DNA of 64,000 nt from Mycolicibacterium sp. GF69 (GTDB lineage: Bacteria; Actinomycetota; Actinomycetes; Mycobacteriales; Mycobacteriaceae), in the NCBI RefSeq assembly GCF_003284965.1, contig NZ_QMEW01000001.1:434001-498000 (forward strand). Reading direction: 5' to 3'. Below, piece after piece: positions 17,483 to 26,300 of this stretch (positions are counted from its first letter, which is position 1; each line of letters opens with the position of its first letter). The notes beneath the pieces are model-generated. The model was not told the DNA's origin and made no database searches. It was given only the letters and a program-made list of their open reading frames with translations. A program made the translations under genes and the position numbers.

Positions 17483-17881
17483 ATGAAGTTCCGTAATATC
17501 GCCGCGCGCCGGCAGCTCGCCGGCGCCTGTGCCGCCAGCCTGCTCGGTGGGCTCGCGGCAGCAACCATCGCCGCACCGTCGGCAATGGCCGCACCGGACT
17601 GCAGCGCCAGCGCCGTTTCCGGCACGGTCAGCTCGGTGACGGGTTCGGCCCGTACGTACCTGGAGAGCCATCCGGGTGCCAACCAGGCTGTGACCACTGC
17701 GTTCAGCCAGCCGCGCGACCAGGCTTCGGCCACGCTGCGCGGGTACTTCACCGCCAATCCGCAGGAGTACCAGGACCTGCGCGGCATCCTCTCGCCGATC
17801 GGCGAGGTACAGCGCACGTGCAACGTCCAGGCGTTGTCGCCGGAGCTGGCGTCGGCCTACGACGAGTTCATGGCCGGCTGA
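17483..17881 (+). CDS. Secreted haem-binding protein (mycobacterial haemophore family)
   Basis: A 132-residue exported protein. An N-terminal signal sequence (basic ARRQ, hydrophobic LAGACAASLLGGLAAATIAA, cleavage near AMA-APDC) precedes a small helical domain with two cysteines (PDCSAS and RTCNVQ). The central pattern YLESHPGANQAVTTA then LRGYFTANPQEYQDLRGI matches the haemophore (MHB) family that includes Rv0203, which carries haem in the cell wall space. GAAGGA lies ten bases before the ATG. It is monocistronic, ended by the terminator at 17896. Confidence 0.85.
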   Translation: MKFRNIAARRQLAGACAASLLGGLAAATIAAPSAMAAPDCSASAVSGTVSSVTGSARTYLESHPGANQAVTTAFSQPRDQASATLRGYFTANPQEYQDLRGILSPIGEVQRTCNVQALSPELASAYDEFMAG

Positions 17882-17895
17882 ATCGGATGAACAAG

Positions 17896-17936
17896 GCCCG
17901 TCGTCGCAGCTCAAGGTTGCGGCGACGGGCTTTTTT
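17896..17936 (+). terminator. Rho-independent terminator after haemophore gene
   Basis: A 13-base stem GCCCGTCGTCGCA / TGCGGCGACGGGC (one G-T wobble) with a nine-base loop is followed directly by TTTTTT. This is the clearest intrinsic terminator in the window and sits 15 bases after the haemophore stop. Confidence 0.95.
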
Positions 17937-17972
17937 CAGTTCAAACTCGGTTGTGCGTTTAGACTGGCTTTC

Positions 17973-18479
17973 ATGATTTTTCCGCGACTCGCAGCCGTTG
18001 TCGCGACGGCTCTGCTCGCCCTCGGCGGGTCAGGTGTCGCGTGGGCTCAACCGGACGAACCCCATCACCAGGATCCGTCGGCACCGGGGCCGTCCGCCGC
18101 GCCGGGACCGTCCGCCGCGCCGGGGCCGTCCGCCGCACCGGGGCCGCCGCCGGCCGGTCCCTTGTCGTCGATCGACAAGAACGGCACCTACCAGGTCGGC
18201 ACCCAGATCTTGCCGGGCACCTATTCCTCGGCGGGCCCGGTCGACGACGGCACCTGCTATTGGAAGCGGGTCAACAACGACCAGGTTCCCGACAACGCGC
18301 TCACCAAGAAGCCACAGGTGGTCCGCATCGAGGCGACCGACACGGCGTTCACCACTCGCGGTTGCCAGCCGTGGCAGCAGAGCAACGCCGCACCGCCGCC
18401 GCAGGCGTCGCCCACCGATGTACTCGCACAACTCGGGTCGTTCATCGGCAAGGGCATCCTGAACGGCGGCCCCCGCTAG
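17973..18479 (+). CDS. Secreted Pro/Ala-rich protein (168 aa)
   Basis: Exported protein with a signal peptide (FPRLAAVVATALLALGGSGVAWA-Q split around residue 25). A Pro-Gly-Pro-Ser-Ala-Ala repeat region at about 36-62 comes from 18-bp DNA repeats. A globular part follows: NGTYQVGTQILPGTYSSAGP, then two cysteines in GTCYWKRV and TRGCQPW. The G-T-Y-x-V-G-x-x-I-x-P-G-T-Y pattern is common in mycobacterial secreted proteins of unknown role. It ends nine bases before the nitrobindin gene. Confidence 0.8.
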   Translation: MIFPRLAAVVATALLALGGSGVAWAQPDEPHHQDPSAPGPSAAPGPSAAPGPSAAPGPPPAGPLSSIDKNGTYQVGTQILPGTYSSAGPVDDGTCYWKRVNNDQVPDNALTKKPQVVRIEATDTAFTTRGCQPWQQSNAAPPPQASPTDVLAQLGSFIGKGILNGGPR

Positions 18480-18488
18480 CCTGACGGG

Positions 18489-18974
18489 GTGGCCGACCTT
18501 CACACCGACATCGCAGCACTGGCGCCGCTCCTCGGCGTCTGGTCGGGTCGCGGAGCCGGCGAATATCCGACGATCGAACCGTTCGGCTACACCGAGCAGA
18601 TCTGGTTCGACCACATCGGCAAACCGTTCCTCGTCTATCGGCAGAAGACGACCGCCGACGACGGCCGGCCGCTGCACGCGGAGACGGGTTATCTGAGGGT
18701 CCCGTCGCCCGGGCGGGCCGAATGGGTACTCGCCCATCCGAACGGGATCACCGAGATCGAAGAAGGCACGCTGACGATCACCGGGTCGGTCATCGAGATC
18801 GAGCTGACCGCGACGTCTGTCGGGTGCACGGCATCGGCGAAAGACGTGGCGGCGCTGGGCCGTTCGATCCGGGTCGACGGCGATGAGCTCGTCTACTCGC
18901 TGCGGATGGCCGCCGTCGGCCAGCCCATGCAGCACCACCTGGCCGCGACGCTGCACAAATCGGCCGAGCGATGA
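18489..18974 (+). CDS. Nitrobindin / peroxynitrite isomerase (Rv2717c-like)
   Basis: A 161-residue FABP-like beta-barrel haem protein. It carries the nitrobindin signature LLGVWSGRGAGEYPTIEPF, the central HAETGYLRV and PNGITEIEEG, and the haem-ligand region VGQPMQHHLAATLHK near the C-terminus. The whole length aligns by eye with M. tuberculosis Rv2717c. Nitrobindins bind ferric haem and isomerise peroxynitrite to nitrate. It uses a GTG start and overlaps the next gene by ATGA, so the esterase is translationally coupled. Confidence 0.92.
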   Translation: MADLHTDIAALAPLLGVWSGRGAGEYPTIEPFGYTEQIWFDHIGKPFLVYRQKTTADDGRPLHAETGYLRVPSPGRAEWVLAHPNGITEIEEGTLTITGSVIEIELTATSVGCTASAKDVAALGRSIRVDGDELVYSLRMAAVGQPMQHHLAATLHKSAER

Positions 18975-20206
18975 CCCCGGACGGCAGGATCAGTGTGCCA
19001 GCCGACCTCGACTCGGTGACCGCGATCGGCGAAGAGGACGATTCCGAAGTCGACCCGGCATCGATCGAGCGCATCTGGGGGGCTGCTCGCCACTGGTATG
19101 AAGCCGGAATGCAGCCCGCGATCCAGCTGTGCCTACGCCGCAACGGCAAGGTCGTGCTGAACCGGGCGATCGGGCACGGATGGGGTAATGGCCCCGCCGA
19201 CCCGCCGGACGCGGAAAAGGTCGTTGTCACAACCGAAACGCCGTTCTGCGCGTACTCGGCGGCCAAGGCGATCACGTCGACAGTCGTGCACATGCTCGTG
19301 GAGCGGGGCTGCTTCTCGCTCGACGACCGCGTCTGCGAGTATCTGCCCTCCTACACCAGCCATGGCAAGCACCGCACCACCATTCGGCACGTCATGACAC
19401 ACAGCGCGGGTATCCCGATCCACACCGGCCCGCGGCCGGATCTGCGCCGCATGGACGACAGCGAGTACACCCGTGAAAAGCTCGGTGAACTGAAGCCGCT
19501 GTACCGGCCCGGCCTCGTGCACATCTACCACGGGCTGACCTGGGGTCCGCTGATCCGCGAGATCGTCGGCGCAGCCGCGGGGCGCAATATCCGCGACATC
19601 CTGGCGACCGAGATCCTCGAACCGCTGGGCTTCCGGTGGACGAACTACGGCGTTGCCGCACAGGATGTTCCGTTGGTCGCGCCGAGCCACGCGACCGGCA
19701 AGGAGCTGCCCCAGCCCGCCGCCACCGTGTTCCGGCTGGCGGTCGGCGGCTCGCTGTACAAGATCATCCCGTTCTCGAACAGCCCGCAGTACCTGACCAG
19801 CGTGCTGCCGTCATCCAATACGGTCTCCACCGCATTCGAGCTGTCCCGGTTCGCCGAATTGCTGCGGCGCGGAGGGGAACTCGACGGTGTGCGCGTCCTG
19901 GCGCCCGAGACCCTGTGTGCGGCTACCGCCGAATGCCGGCGGCTGCGGCCCGATGTGGCGGTCGGGTTGGCACCGCTGCGTTGGGGCACCGGCTACATGC
20001 TGGGGTCGAAGCGGTTTGGGCCGTTCGGCCGCAACGCCCCGGCCGCGTTCGGGCACACCGGCCTGACGAACATCGCCGTGTGGTCCGACCCGCAACGCCG
20101 GCTCGCCGCGGGGCTCATCAGCAGCGGCAAGCCCGGGCCGCATCGCGAGGCCAACCGATACACCGCGCTGCTCGACACCATCGCCGCCGAACTACCGCGA
20201 AACTGA
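18971..20206 (+). CDS. Beta-lactamase-fold serine hydrolase / esterase (LipE-like)
   Basis: A 411-residue class C beta-lactamase-type protein. The nucleophile motif S-x-x-K is SAAK in CAYSAAKAITSTV, the second motif is degenerate (IYHGLTWG, with Tyr but no Asn), and the KTG equivalent is HTG in AFGHTGLTNIAVW. Such proteins in mycobacteria (LipE, LipD) are esterases or carboxypeptidase-like hydrolases. No signal peptide is visible, so it is probably cytoplasmic. It is coupled to nitrobindin by ATGA. Confidence 0.87.
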   Translation: MTPDGRISVPADLDSVTAIGEEDDSEVDPASIERIWGAARHWYEAGMQPAIQLCLRRNGKVVLNRAIGHGWGNGPADPPDAEKVVVTTETPFCAYSAAKAITSTVVHMLVERGCFSLDDRVCEYLPSYTSHGKHRTTIRHVMTHSAGIPIHTGPRPDLRRMDDSEYTREKLGELKPLYRPGLVHIYHGLTWGPLIREIVGAAAGRNIRDILATEILEPLGFRWTNYGVAAQDVPLVAPSHATGKELPQPAATVFRLAVGGSLYKIIPFSNSPQYLTSVLPSSNTVSTAFELSRFAELLRRGGELDGVRVLAPETLCAATAECRRLRPDVAVGLAPLRWGTGYMLGSKRFGPFGRNAPAAFGHTGLTNIAVWSDPQRRLAAGLISSGKPGPHREANRYTALLDTIAAELPRN

Positions 20207-20245
20207 ATTTCTGCTCCAGATATCGCCGAATATTGCGAGATATCT

Positions 20246-21367
20246 TCAGTTTCGGCGCGAGTTATCCGCACGCACGCCGCGGTAGAAGCCACGCCACACG
20301 ATCCATGGCATCAGCACCCGGTCGATCGACCAGCCGGGAAAGCGTAACGCCTGGCCACCCGGCGCGAACACCTCGAGACCGTCGGGTTGGGGTCCGAGTA
20401 CAGAACCCCAACGCCGGCTCGCCGGCCGGAAGTCGCGCAAGGGCTTGCCCGCCAGTTCGGCGCGGACATTGCGGGCGAGCAGACCGTCGGCGCGGTTCCG
20501 GGCGGAGCTGCGCAGCGGATCGGTCGCCGCGACGTCACCGATCGCGAACACCCCCGGGCACCCCGGCACCCGAAGCGACGGTGTCACCCGCACGAAGCCC
20601 TGCTCGTCGAGCAACTCCGGCGGCAGCCACTGCGTGTTGGGCCGTACCCTGCCGATCGCCCACAGCACCGCGTCCGCGGATGCCGGCGGCTGCCCGGTGC
20701 TCCACTGGACCGGCGCGTCGCTGAGGTCGTCGCCCTCGGCGGGCGGCACCGCCCGGTGGCCCGCATGCAGCCCGACGCCGAGGTCGGTCAGCACACGGCT
20801 GATCCGCTGCCATACCCGCGGGTGATGGTGCGTGAGGGCGCGTTCGCCGGGGAAGTACAGGTCGATGCGTTTGGCCGGCCACGTCCGCGCCAGGTTGGCC
20901 GCACTGCTCACCGCGGCCGCACCACCGCCGACGACGATCACCGAACCTGCGGTCGCCAGCCGCTGGTGTATCTGGTCCAGTTCCGTGGTGATCTCCTCGG
21001 CAGACTGCAGATGCGGGCGCCGCCAGAAGCCGTTCGTGACACCGGACGAGATGATCAGCGTGTCAAAGGGTTCCGTGCCGACGGCACCGCTGCCCGATCG
21101 CACCGAAACCTCGCGCGCGGCGAGGTCGACGCCGATCAACGTGCCATGCACCGTGCGTACGCCGTCGAGGCCGCGGAACCGGTCGAAGGAGATCCAATTG
21201 TACCTGGCCCAGTCCTGCGGTCGGCTGATCCGCATACCGAGTTCCTGACCGCTGAGCAGGCCCGGTTTGGCCGAGATGCCTACCACTTCGGCGTGACGGG
21301 CCAGTTTGATCGCGGTCAGCACACCGCTGTCGCCGAGGCCCGCGATCACCACCCGCGGGCGGCTCAC
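20246..21367 (-). CDS. FAD-dependent pyridine-nucleotide oxidoreductase (NDH-2/AIF-like)
   Basis: A 373-residue flavoprotein with an N-terminal FAD site of slightly unusual form (VVIAGLGDSGVLTAIKLA), an internal NAD(P) Rossmann motif SVIVVGGGAAAVSSAANLA and the second FAD motif VPGCPGVFAIGDVAATDP. No redox-active CxxC pair is present, so it belongs with NDH-2/AIF-like enzymes, not thioredoxin reductases. It starts at a GTG (21365-21367) 35 bases after the tocopherol-cyclase-like gene on the same strand. Confidence 0.85.
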   Translation of the reverse strand: MSRPRVVIAGLGDSGVLTAIKLARHAEVVGISAKPGLLSGQELGMRISRPQDWARYNWISFDRFRGLDGVRTVHGTLIGVDLAAREVSVRSGSGAVGTEPFDTLIISSGVTNGFWRRPHLQSAEEITTELDQIHQRLATAGSVIVVGGGAAAVSSAANLARTWPAKRIDLYFPGERALTHHHPRVWQRISRVLTDLGVGLHAGHRAVPPAEGDDLSDAPVQWSTGQPPASADAVLWAIGRVRPNTQWLPPELLDEQGFVRVTPSLRVPGCPGVFAIGDVAATDPLRSSARNRADGLLARNVRAELAGKPLRDFRPASRRWGSVLGPQPDGLEVFAPGGQALRFPGWSIDRVLMPWIVWRGFYRGVRADNSRRN

Positions 21368-21402
21368 CGTCCGCCGATCCTGCTGCGTCGCATCCGGTCA
21401 CC

Positions 21403-22404
21403 TTAATCACCGGGCAGGCTGCCGACCTCCAGACCCGCGATCTCGGACTCTCCGTCGAAGATCACCCGACCGAAATCCTTGACGACGCACCGTAACCGAC
21501 CACCGAGGTGCTCGAAGTCGGTGTCGACGTTGCGCCGCTCGGCGGGCAACGGCACGGGCAGCACATGCGGGTCGAGGTGCGTTCCGTCACCGTGCAGTTC
21601 GACCTGGTAGCGAAGCGACGTCGCCCGCAGCCGCCAGCGGCCGTCCCCGACATCGGAACGCACCCACGCCGTCGGCGGGGTCAGTCGCAGCACCTTGTTC
21701 CCGATCCGCACGACGACTCCGGCGACATCCTGTTTGAGCGGTCCGAGCGCGAGCAGCCCGCCGGAGAACGCCACCGAGACGTCGGCGTCGCCGAAGTCGT
21801 GCGCTTGCCCCCACCACCACCGCTGCGGGAAACCCGCTCCCCAATTGCGTTCGGTGTAGAGCTTGGCGTCGCGGAACTCCCACTGTTCATCCCCGAATTC
21901 GACTGTGCCGCTCGCAGATCCGCCGAGCCGGTACGGATGCCAATACTGGTTCAGGAACGGTACGACCGACGCGAGGCCGCCGCCCGCCAGCGCTTTGGGC
22001 CAGCGGACCGGGTCGTCGAACCGCATGTCGACACGCACCTCCGGCAGGTCGACGCGCAGCCGGTCGTAGGTCGCGTGGAACTGTCCGTCGCCCGCATCGA
22101 GCCGAAACGGATCTGCGCCCGCACTCGCCTCGTCCAACGCCGCGCTGTAGACCCGATCACCGGGGTGCAGCGCCACCGCGGCCGTCGACCATTCACCGTC
22201 GGGATGCTGGTTGACGCTAAACAACGCCACCACGACGCGCCCTGACGCGGCGTCGGTGAGCCGCCAGAACCAGCCCTCCATCTCGGTTCCGTGCGACGTC
22301 AGTGGGTCGCTGAACGGCAGGTCTGCGCCGGTGCGGCGATAGACCCCGGCGAATGGTCCCGCAACGAACCTCGTCGCGTCCCTGGTGCTGTCGAGAGCGG
22401 TCAT
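21403..22404 (-). CDS. Tocopherol-cyclase-like protein
   Basis: A 333-residue protein with the tocopherol cyclase family pattern. The core is VPFLNQYWHPYRLGGSASG followed by YTERNWGAGFPQRWWWGQA. An N-terminal MEGWFWRLTDA motif marks the first lipocalin-like half. The family has a lipocalin-type barrel; actinobacterial members have no proven substrate and no tocopherol pathway is evident here. The ATG at 22402-22404 is chosen; a GTG at 22450 gives 16 more residues. Confidence 0.8.
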   Translation of the reverse strand: MTALDSTRDATRFVAGPFAGVYRRTGADLPFSDPLTSHGTEMEGWFWRLTDAASGRVVVALFSVNQHPDGEWSTAAVALHPGDRVYSAALDEASAGADPFRLDAGDGQFHATYDRLRVDLPEVRVDMRFDDPVRWPKALAGGGLASVVPFLNQYWHPYRLGGSASGTVEFGDEQWEFRDAKLYTERNWGAGFPQRWWWGQAHDFGDADVSVAFSGGLLALGPLKQDVAGVVVRIGNKVLRLTPPTAWVRSDVGDGRWRLRATSLRYQVELHGDGTHLDPHVLPVPLPAERRNVDTDFEHLGGRLRCVVKDFGRVIFDGESEIAGLEVGSLPGD

Positions 22405-22453
22405 GACCGCTACGTTGACGATTCCGGCCCGGCGCAAACCCCGGGCCACCACC

Positions 22454-23260
22454 TCAGGCGGGTGGATCCAGCCGAACCCGGTACATCGACGGCCAGAACT
22501 TGCCGGTCAGCAGGTATTCGTCGCCGCCGAGGTGTGCGATGCCGTTGAGCACCTTCGCTCGGCTGCCGTCCTGACCCGGCCAGAGCCCCCCCGCGTCGAC
22601 GACGGTGTTGACCTGGCCCGTCGCCGGATCGATGCGCACGATCAGCTCGGTCTGCCAGACGTTCGCCCACACCTGGCCGTCGACGCATTCCAGCTCGTTG
22701 AGGTTGTGCAGCGGCTGACCGTCGCGGGTGACGGCGACGGACCCGGTCTCGGCGAATGTCGCCGGGTCGTGAAAGCGCAGCCGGTCGGTGCCGTCACTGC
22801 GGACCAACCGGTCACCGTCGCGGCACAGGCCCCAGCCCTCCCCGTCGACCGGAGCCTCGCGCAACGGGGTCAGGGTGGCTCGGTCCCATTCCACCGCCAC
22901 CCCGTTGCGCCAGGTCAGTTCCCAGATTCGGTCGTCGACGACCGTGATGCCCTCGCCGTAGTAGTCGTTCGGGACAGGTGCCGCGCGCTTCACCGCGCCG
23001 GTCACCGGATCGAGTTCACGCACCTGCGATCTGCCCGCGATACCGGTGCCCTCGTACAGAATCGGCCCGGCGAGCTCTAGCCCCTGGGTCCACGCCGTCT
23101 CGTCGTGCGGAAGCTCCTCCAACACAACGGGATTGATGACCGGGGCCGGCCCGTTCGCCGGGGGCGTGTCGCTCTGGGCAGGCGGCGAAGCGCCACCGCA
23201 CGACACCGTCGCAAGAGCGAGCAGGACGGTGGCCGCACGGCGAACGAAACAGGCGTACAT
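22454..23260 (-). CDS. Glutaminyl-peptide cyclotransferase (beta-propeller type), exported
   Basis: A 268-residue secreted enzyme of the plant/bacterial glutaminyl cyclase family, which forms N-terminal pyroglutamate. The signal sequence (RRAATVLLALATVSCGG) ends with a cysteine, so it may be a lipoprotein, though the lipobox is weak. The propeller carries HDETAWTQGLEL, YEGTGIAGRSQVRELDP, GEGITVVDDRIWELTWRNG and LNELECVDGQVWANVW, all family motifs. It lies between the helicase gene and the tocopherol-cyclase-like gene on one strand. Confidence 0.88.
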   Translation of the reverse strand: MYACFVRRAATVLLALATVSCGGASPPAQSDTPPANGPAPVINPVVLEELPHDETAWTQGLELAGPILYEGTGIAGRSQVRELDPVTGAVKRAAPVPNDYYGEGITVVDDRIWELTWRNGVAVEWDRATLTPLREAPVDGEGWGLCRDGDRLVRSDGTDRLRFHDPATFAETGSVAVTRDGQPLHNLNELECVDGQVWANVWQTELIVRIDPATGQVNTVVDAGGLWPGQDGSRAKVLNGIAHLGGDEYLLTGKFWPSMYRVRLDPPA

Positions 23261-23355
23261 AGGGCATATGCCTACCGGATGCGACGGGCGTCGCGCACGG
23301 TTGCGACGAACTGCACATCGTCCGGTCTGTGCGTGCCGCTCCCTGGCGCCCAGGG

Positions 23356-26300
23356 TCATGGCCGCACGGCGTCGATCGCGCGGTAGATGCGCTGCTCGCT
23401 GACCGGGCGCGGGGTGCCGAGCTGCTGCGCCCACAGGCTGACTCGCAGCTCCTCGATTTGGCGGCCGATGTCGCGGACGTCGGCACCCGCCGCGCGTGCG
23501 GGAGACAGCGCGTGCACCAGTTCGTCGTAGGCATCCTGTACCGCATGCACCCGGTCCATGCGGTCGCGGTCGGCGCCGAGCCCGTGCGGTAGCCGCTCCA
23601 ACCGCCTACCGATCGCGATGAGGTAACGGCTCAGGTCGCCCAGATGCGCAGCGCCGGTGGCGGTGACAAAGCCACGCGGCAACAGTCGGCCGAGCTGGGC
23701 GCGGATGTCGGCGATCGCTTCGGCCTGCGCGGGCGACGGCGACCCCGGTAACGCCACCTCGACGTCGTGCGCGGCAGTGAGCACCGTCTCGACGCGCTTG
23801 CCGATTCCGGCTGTGGTGGACGCCAGGTCGGCGGCGACACGCTCGCGCAGCGCAGTGAACTCGTCGCGCGTCCACACGGGCATCGGCGCCAGCATGTCGG
23901 TCGCCGCATCGGCACAGTCCTCGAGCAGCGCGTGCAGCGAACCGTCCGGGTTGGTGCCCAGAACCAGCTTGGTGCGTGGCTGTATTTGCCGCTCAACGGT
24001 TTTGATCGGTGAGGGTACCGCGAGGCGCAGCAGTCTGCGGGTGCCGGGCCCCATCGACGCCTGTTGTTCGGCCGCGGTCGGGTACACGCGCACGTCGACC
24101 GCGGTTCCGGCATCGACCAGCGCCGGATAGCCGCGCACGGCGTGGCCGCCGACGGTACGTTCGACGGTGCGCGGCAACTTCGCGAGATCTTCTGGCCAGC
24201 CCCGTAGCCCGGTTCGCTCCAGATCGCCGACAGCGTCGGCGACCGCGCGTCGGACCGGCGCGGCGAGTTGGTGCTGCAGGGCGTCGAGGTCCTTTCCGCG
24301 TGCGAGTTCCTTCCCTTCGGCGCCCTCGACGGCGAACGTGACACGCAGATGTGACGGCAGCTTGTCGAGGTCGAACGCATCGATCGGAACCAACACGCCC
24401 GTGCGCCGGTGAAGTTCGCGTTGCACGGCGTCGAGCAGCGGCCCATCGCCCGGGGTGATCGACGACAGCACCGCACGCGCGGTGTCCGGCGCGGGAACGA
24501 AGTTGCGGCGCAGGTCTTTTGGCAACGATCGGATGAGCGCGGTGACGAGCTCGTCGCGGAGGGCCGGTACCTGCCAGGCGAATTCGTCCCCGCCGAGCCG
24601 GGCCAGTACCTCGACCGGCACGTGCACCGTGACACCGTCGTCGTCGGCGCCGGGCTCGAAGCGGTAGCTCAGCGGTAGTGCGACATCACCGGCCCGCCAG
24701 GCATCCGGCTGTCCGGTGGTCGCGTCCTCCGTGCGTAGTAGGTCGTCACGGGTGAAGGTGAGCAGCTCCGGGGTGACATGCCGCTGCTTGTGCCACCACG
24801 CGTCGAAGTGCCGCGCCGACACGACGTTCGGCGGTATTCGGGCGTCGTAGAACGCGAAGATCTCGTCGTCGCCGACGATCAGGTCGCGCCGGCGGGCTTT
24901 TTCCTCCAGTTCCTCGAGATTGGCGCGTAGCGCGGCGTTGTCGCCGAAGAAGCGGTGCCGGGTCCGCCAGTCGCCGTCGACCAGCCCATGGCGGATGAAC
25001 AGCTCCCGCGCCAGATCCGGTTCGATTCGCGAATAGCCGACGCGGCGGCGCGCCACGATCGGCAGGCCATATAGGGTCACCCGCTCGTAGGCCATCACCG
25101 CGCCGCGCTGCGCGTCCCAGTGCGGTTCGCTGTAGGTCCGCTGCACCAGGTCGCCCGCGATGCGCTCGACGACTTCGGGCTGGATCCTGGCGCCGATACG
25201 GCCGAACAGCCTGCTGGTTTCGACCAGATCGGCGACGACGATCCACCGCGGCGGTCGTCTAGTGAGCACTGAACCGGGCGCCAAGACGAACTTCGCGTTG
25301 CGCGCGCCCTGATATTCGCGGCCGTCACCGTCCCGCATCCCGATATGCGACAGCAGGCCGGCGAGCAGCGCTGCGTGCACACTGGCCGGGTCGGCGGGCT
25401 CGCTGGACTCCGTGATCCCCAGGTCTTTGGCGATGCTGCGCAGCTGCCCGGTAAGGTCCTGCCATTCCCGGATTCGCAGGTAGTGCAGGAACTCGTCCCG
25501 GCACATCCGGCGAAACGCATTGCCGGACAGTTCTTTCCGCTGCTCGGAAAGGTATCGCCACAGGTTGAGGTAGGACACGAAGTCGGAGTGTTCGTCGGCG
25601 AACCGGGCGTGCTTCTGCCGAGCGGCCTCTTCGCGGTCGGCGGGCCGCTCGCGCGGGTCGGGGATCGACAGCGCGGCGGCCAGCACCAGGATCTCGCGCA
25701 CGCAGCCCTCGGTGTCGGCCTGCAGGATCATCCGGCCCAGCCGGGGGTCCACCGGCAGCCGGGCGAGCCGACGGCCCACGTCGGTGATCGCCCCGGTGGC
25801 ATCGAACGCGCCGAGCTCCTGCAGCAAGTGCACGCCGTCGCGGATGCTGCGCCGGTCCGGCGGGTCCAGGAATGGAAACGTCCCCAATTTTTCCTGGTCA
25901 CCTAATCCCAGCGCCGCCATCTGCAGGATCACTGACGCCAGATTGGTCCGCAAAATCTCGGGATCGGTGTAGCGCGGCCGCGACGCGAAGTCCTCCTCGG
26001 AGTAGAGGCGGATACACACCCCGGGCGCGGTGCGACCCGACCGCCCGGCCCGCTGCGCGGCGGAGGCCTGGGAGATGGGCTCGATCGGCAGGCGCTGCAC
26101 CTTGGTCCTGCGGCTGTAACGCGATATTCGGGCGGTGCCGGGGTCGACGACGTAGCGGATGCCCGGCACCGTCAACGACGTCTCGGCGACGTTCGTCGCG
26201 AGAACGACGCGCCGCGCGGCGCGGCTGGGCGCAAACACCCGCTGCTGCTCGGCCGTGGGCAGCCGCGCATATAGCGGCAAAACCTCGGTGTGGGCATCGA

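Noticed and set aside
16736..17914. A 392-codon minus-strand frame across the haemophore gene
   Set aside because: Only residues after 17143 show the VOC fold; the rest is antisense to the haemophore, which has a signal peptide, ribosome site and terminator.
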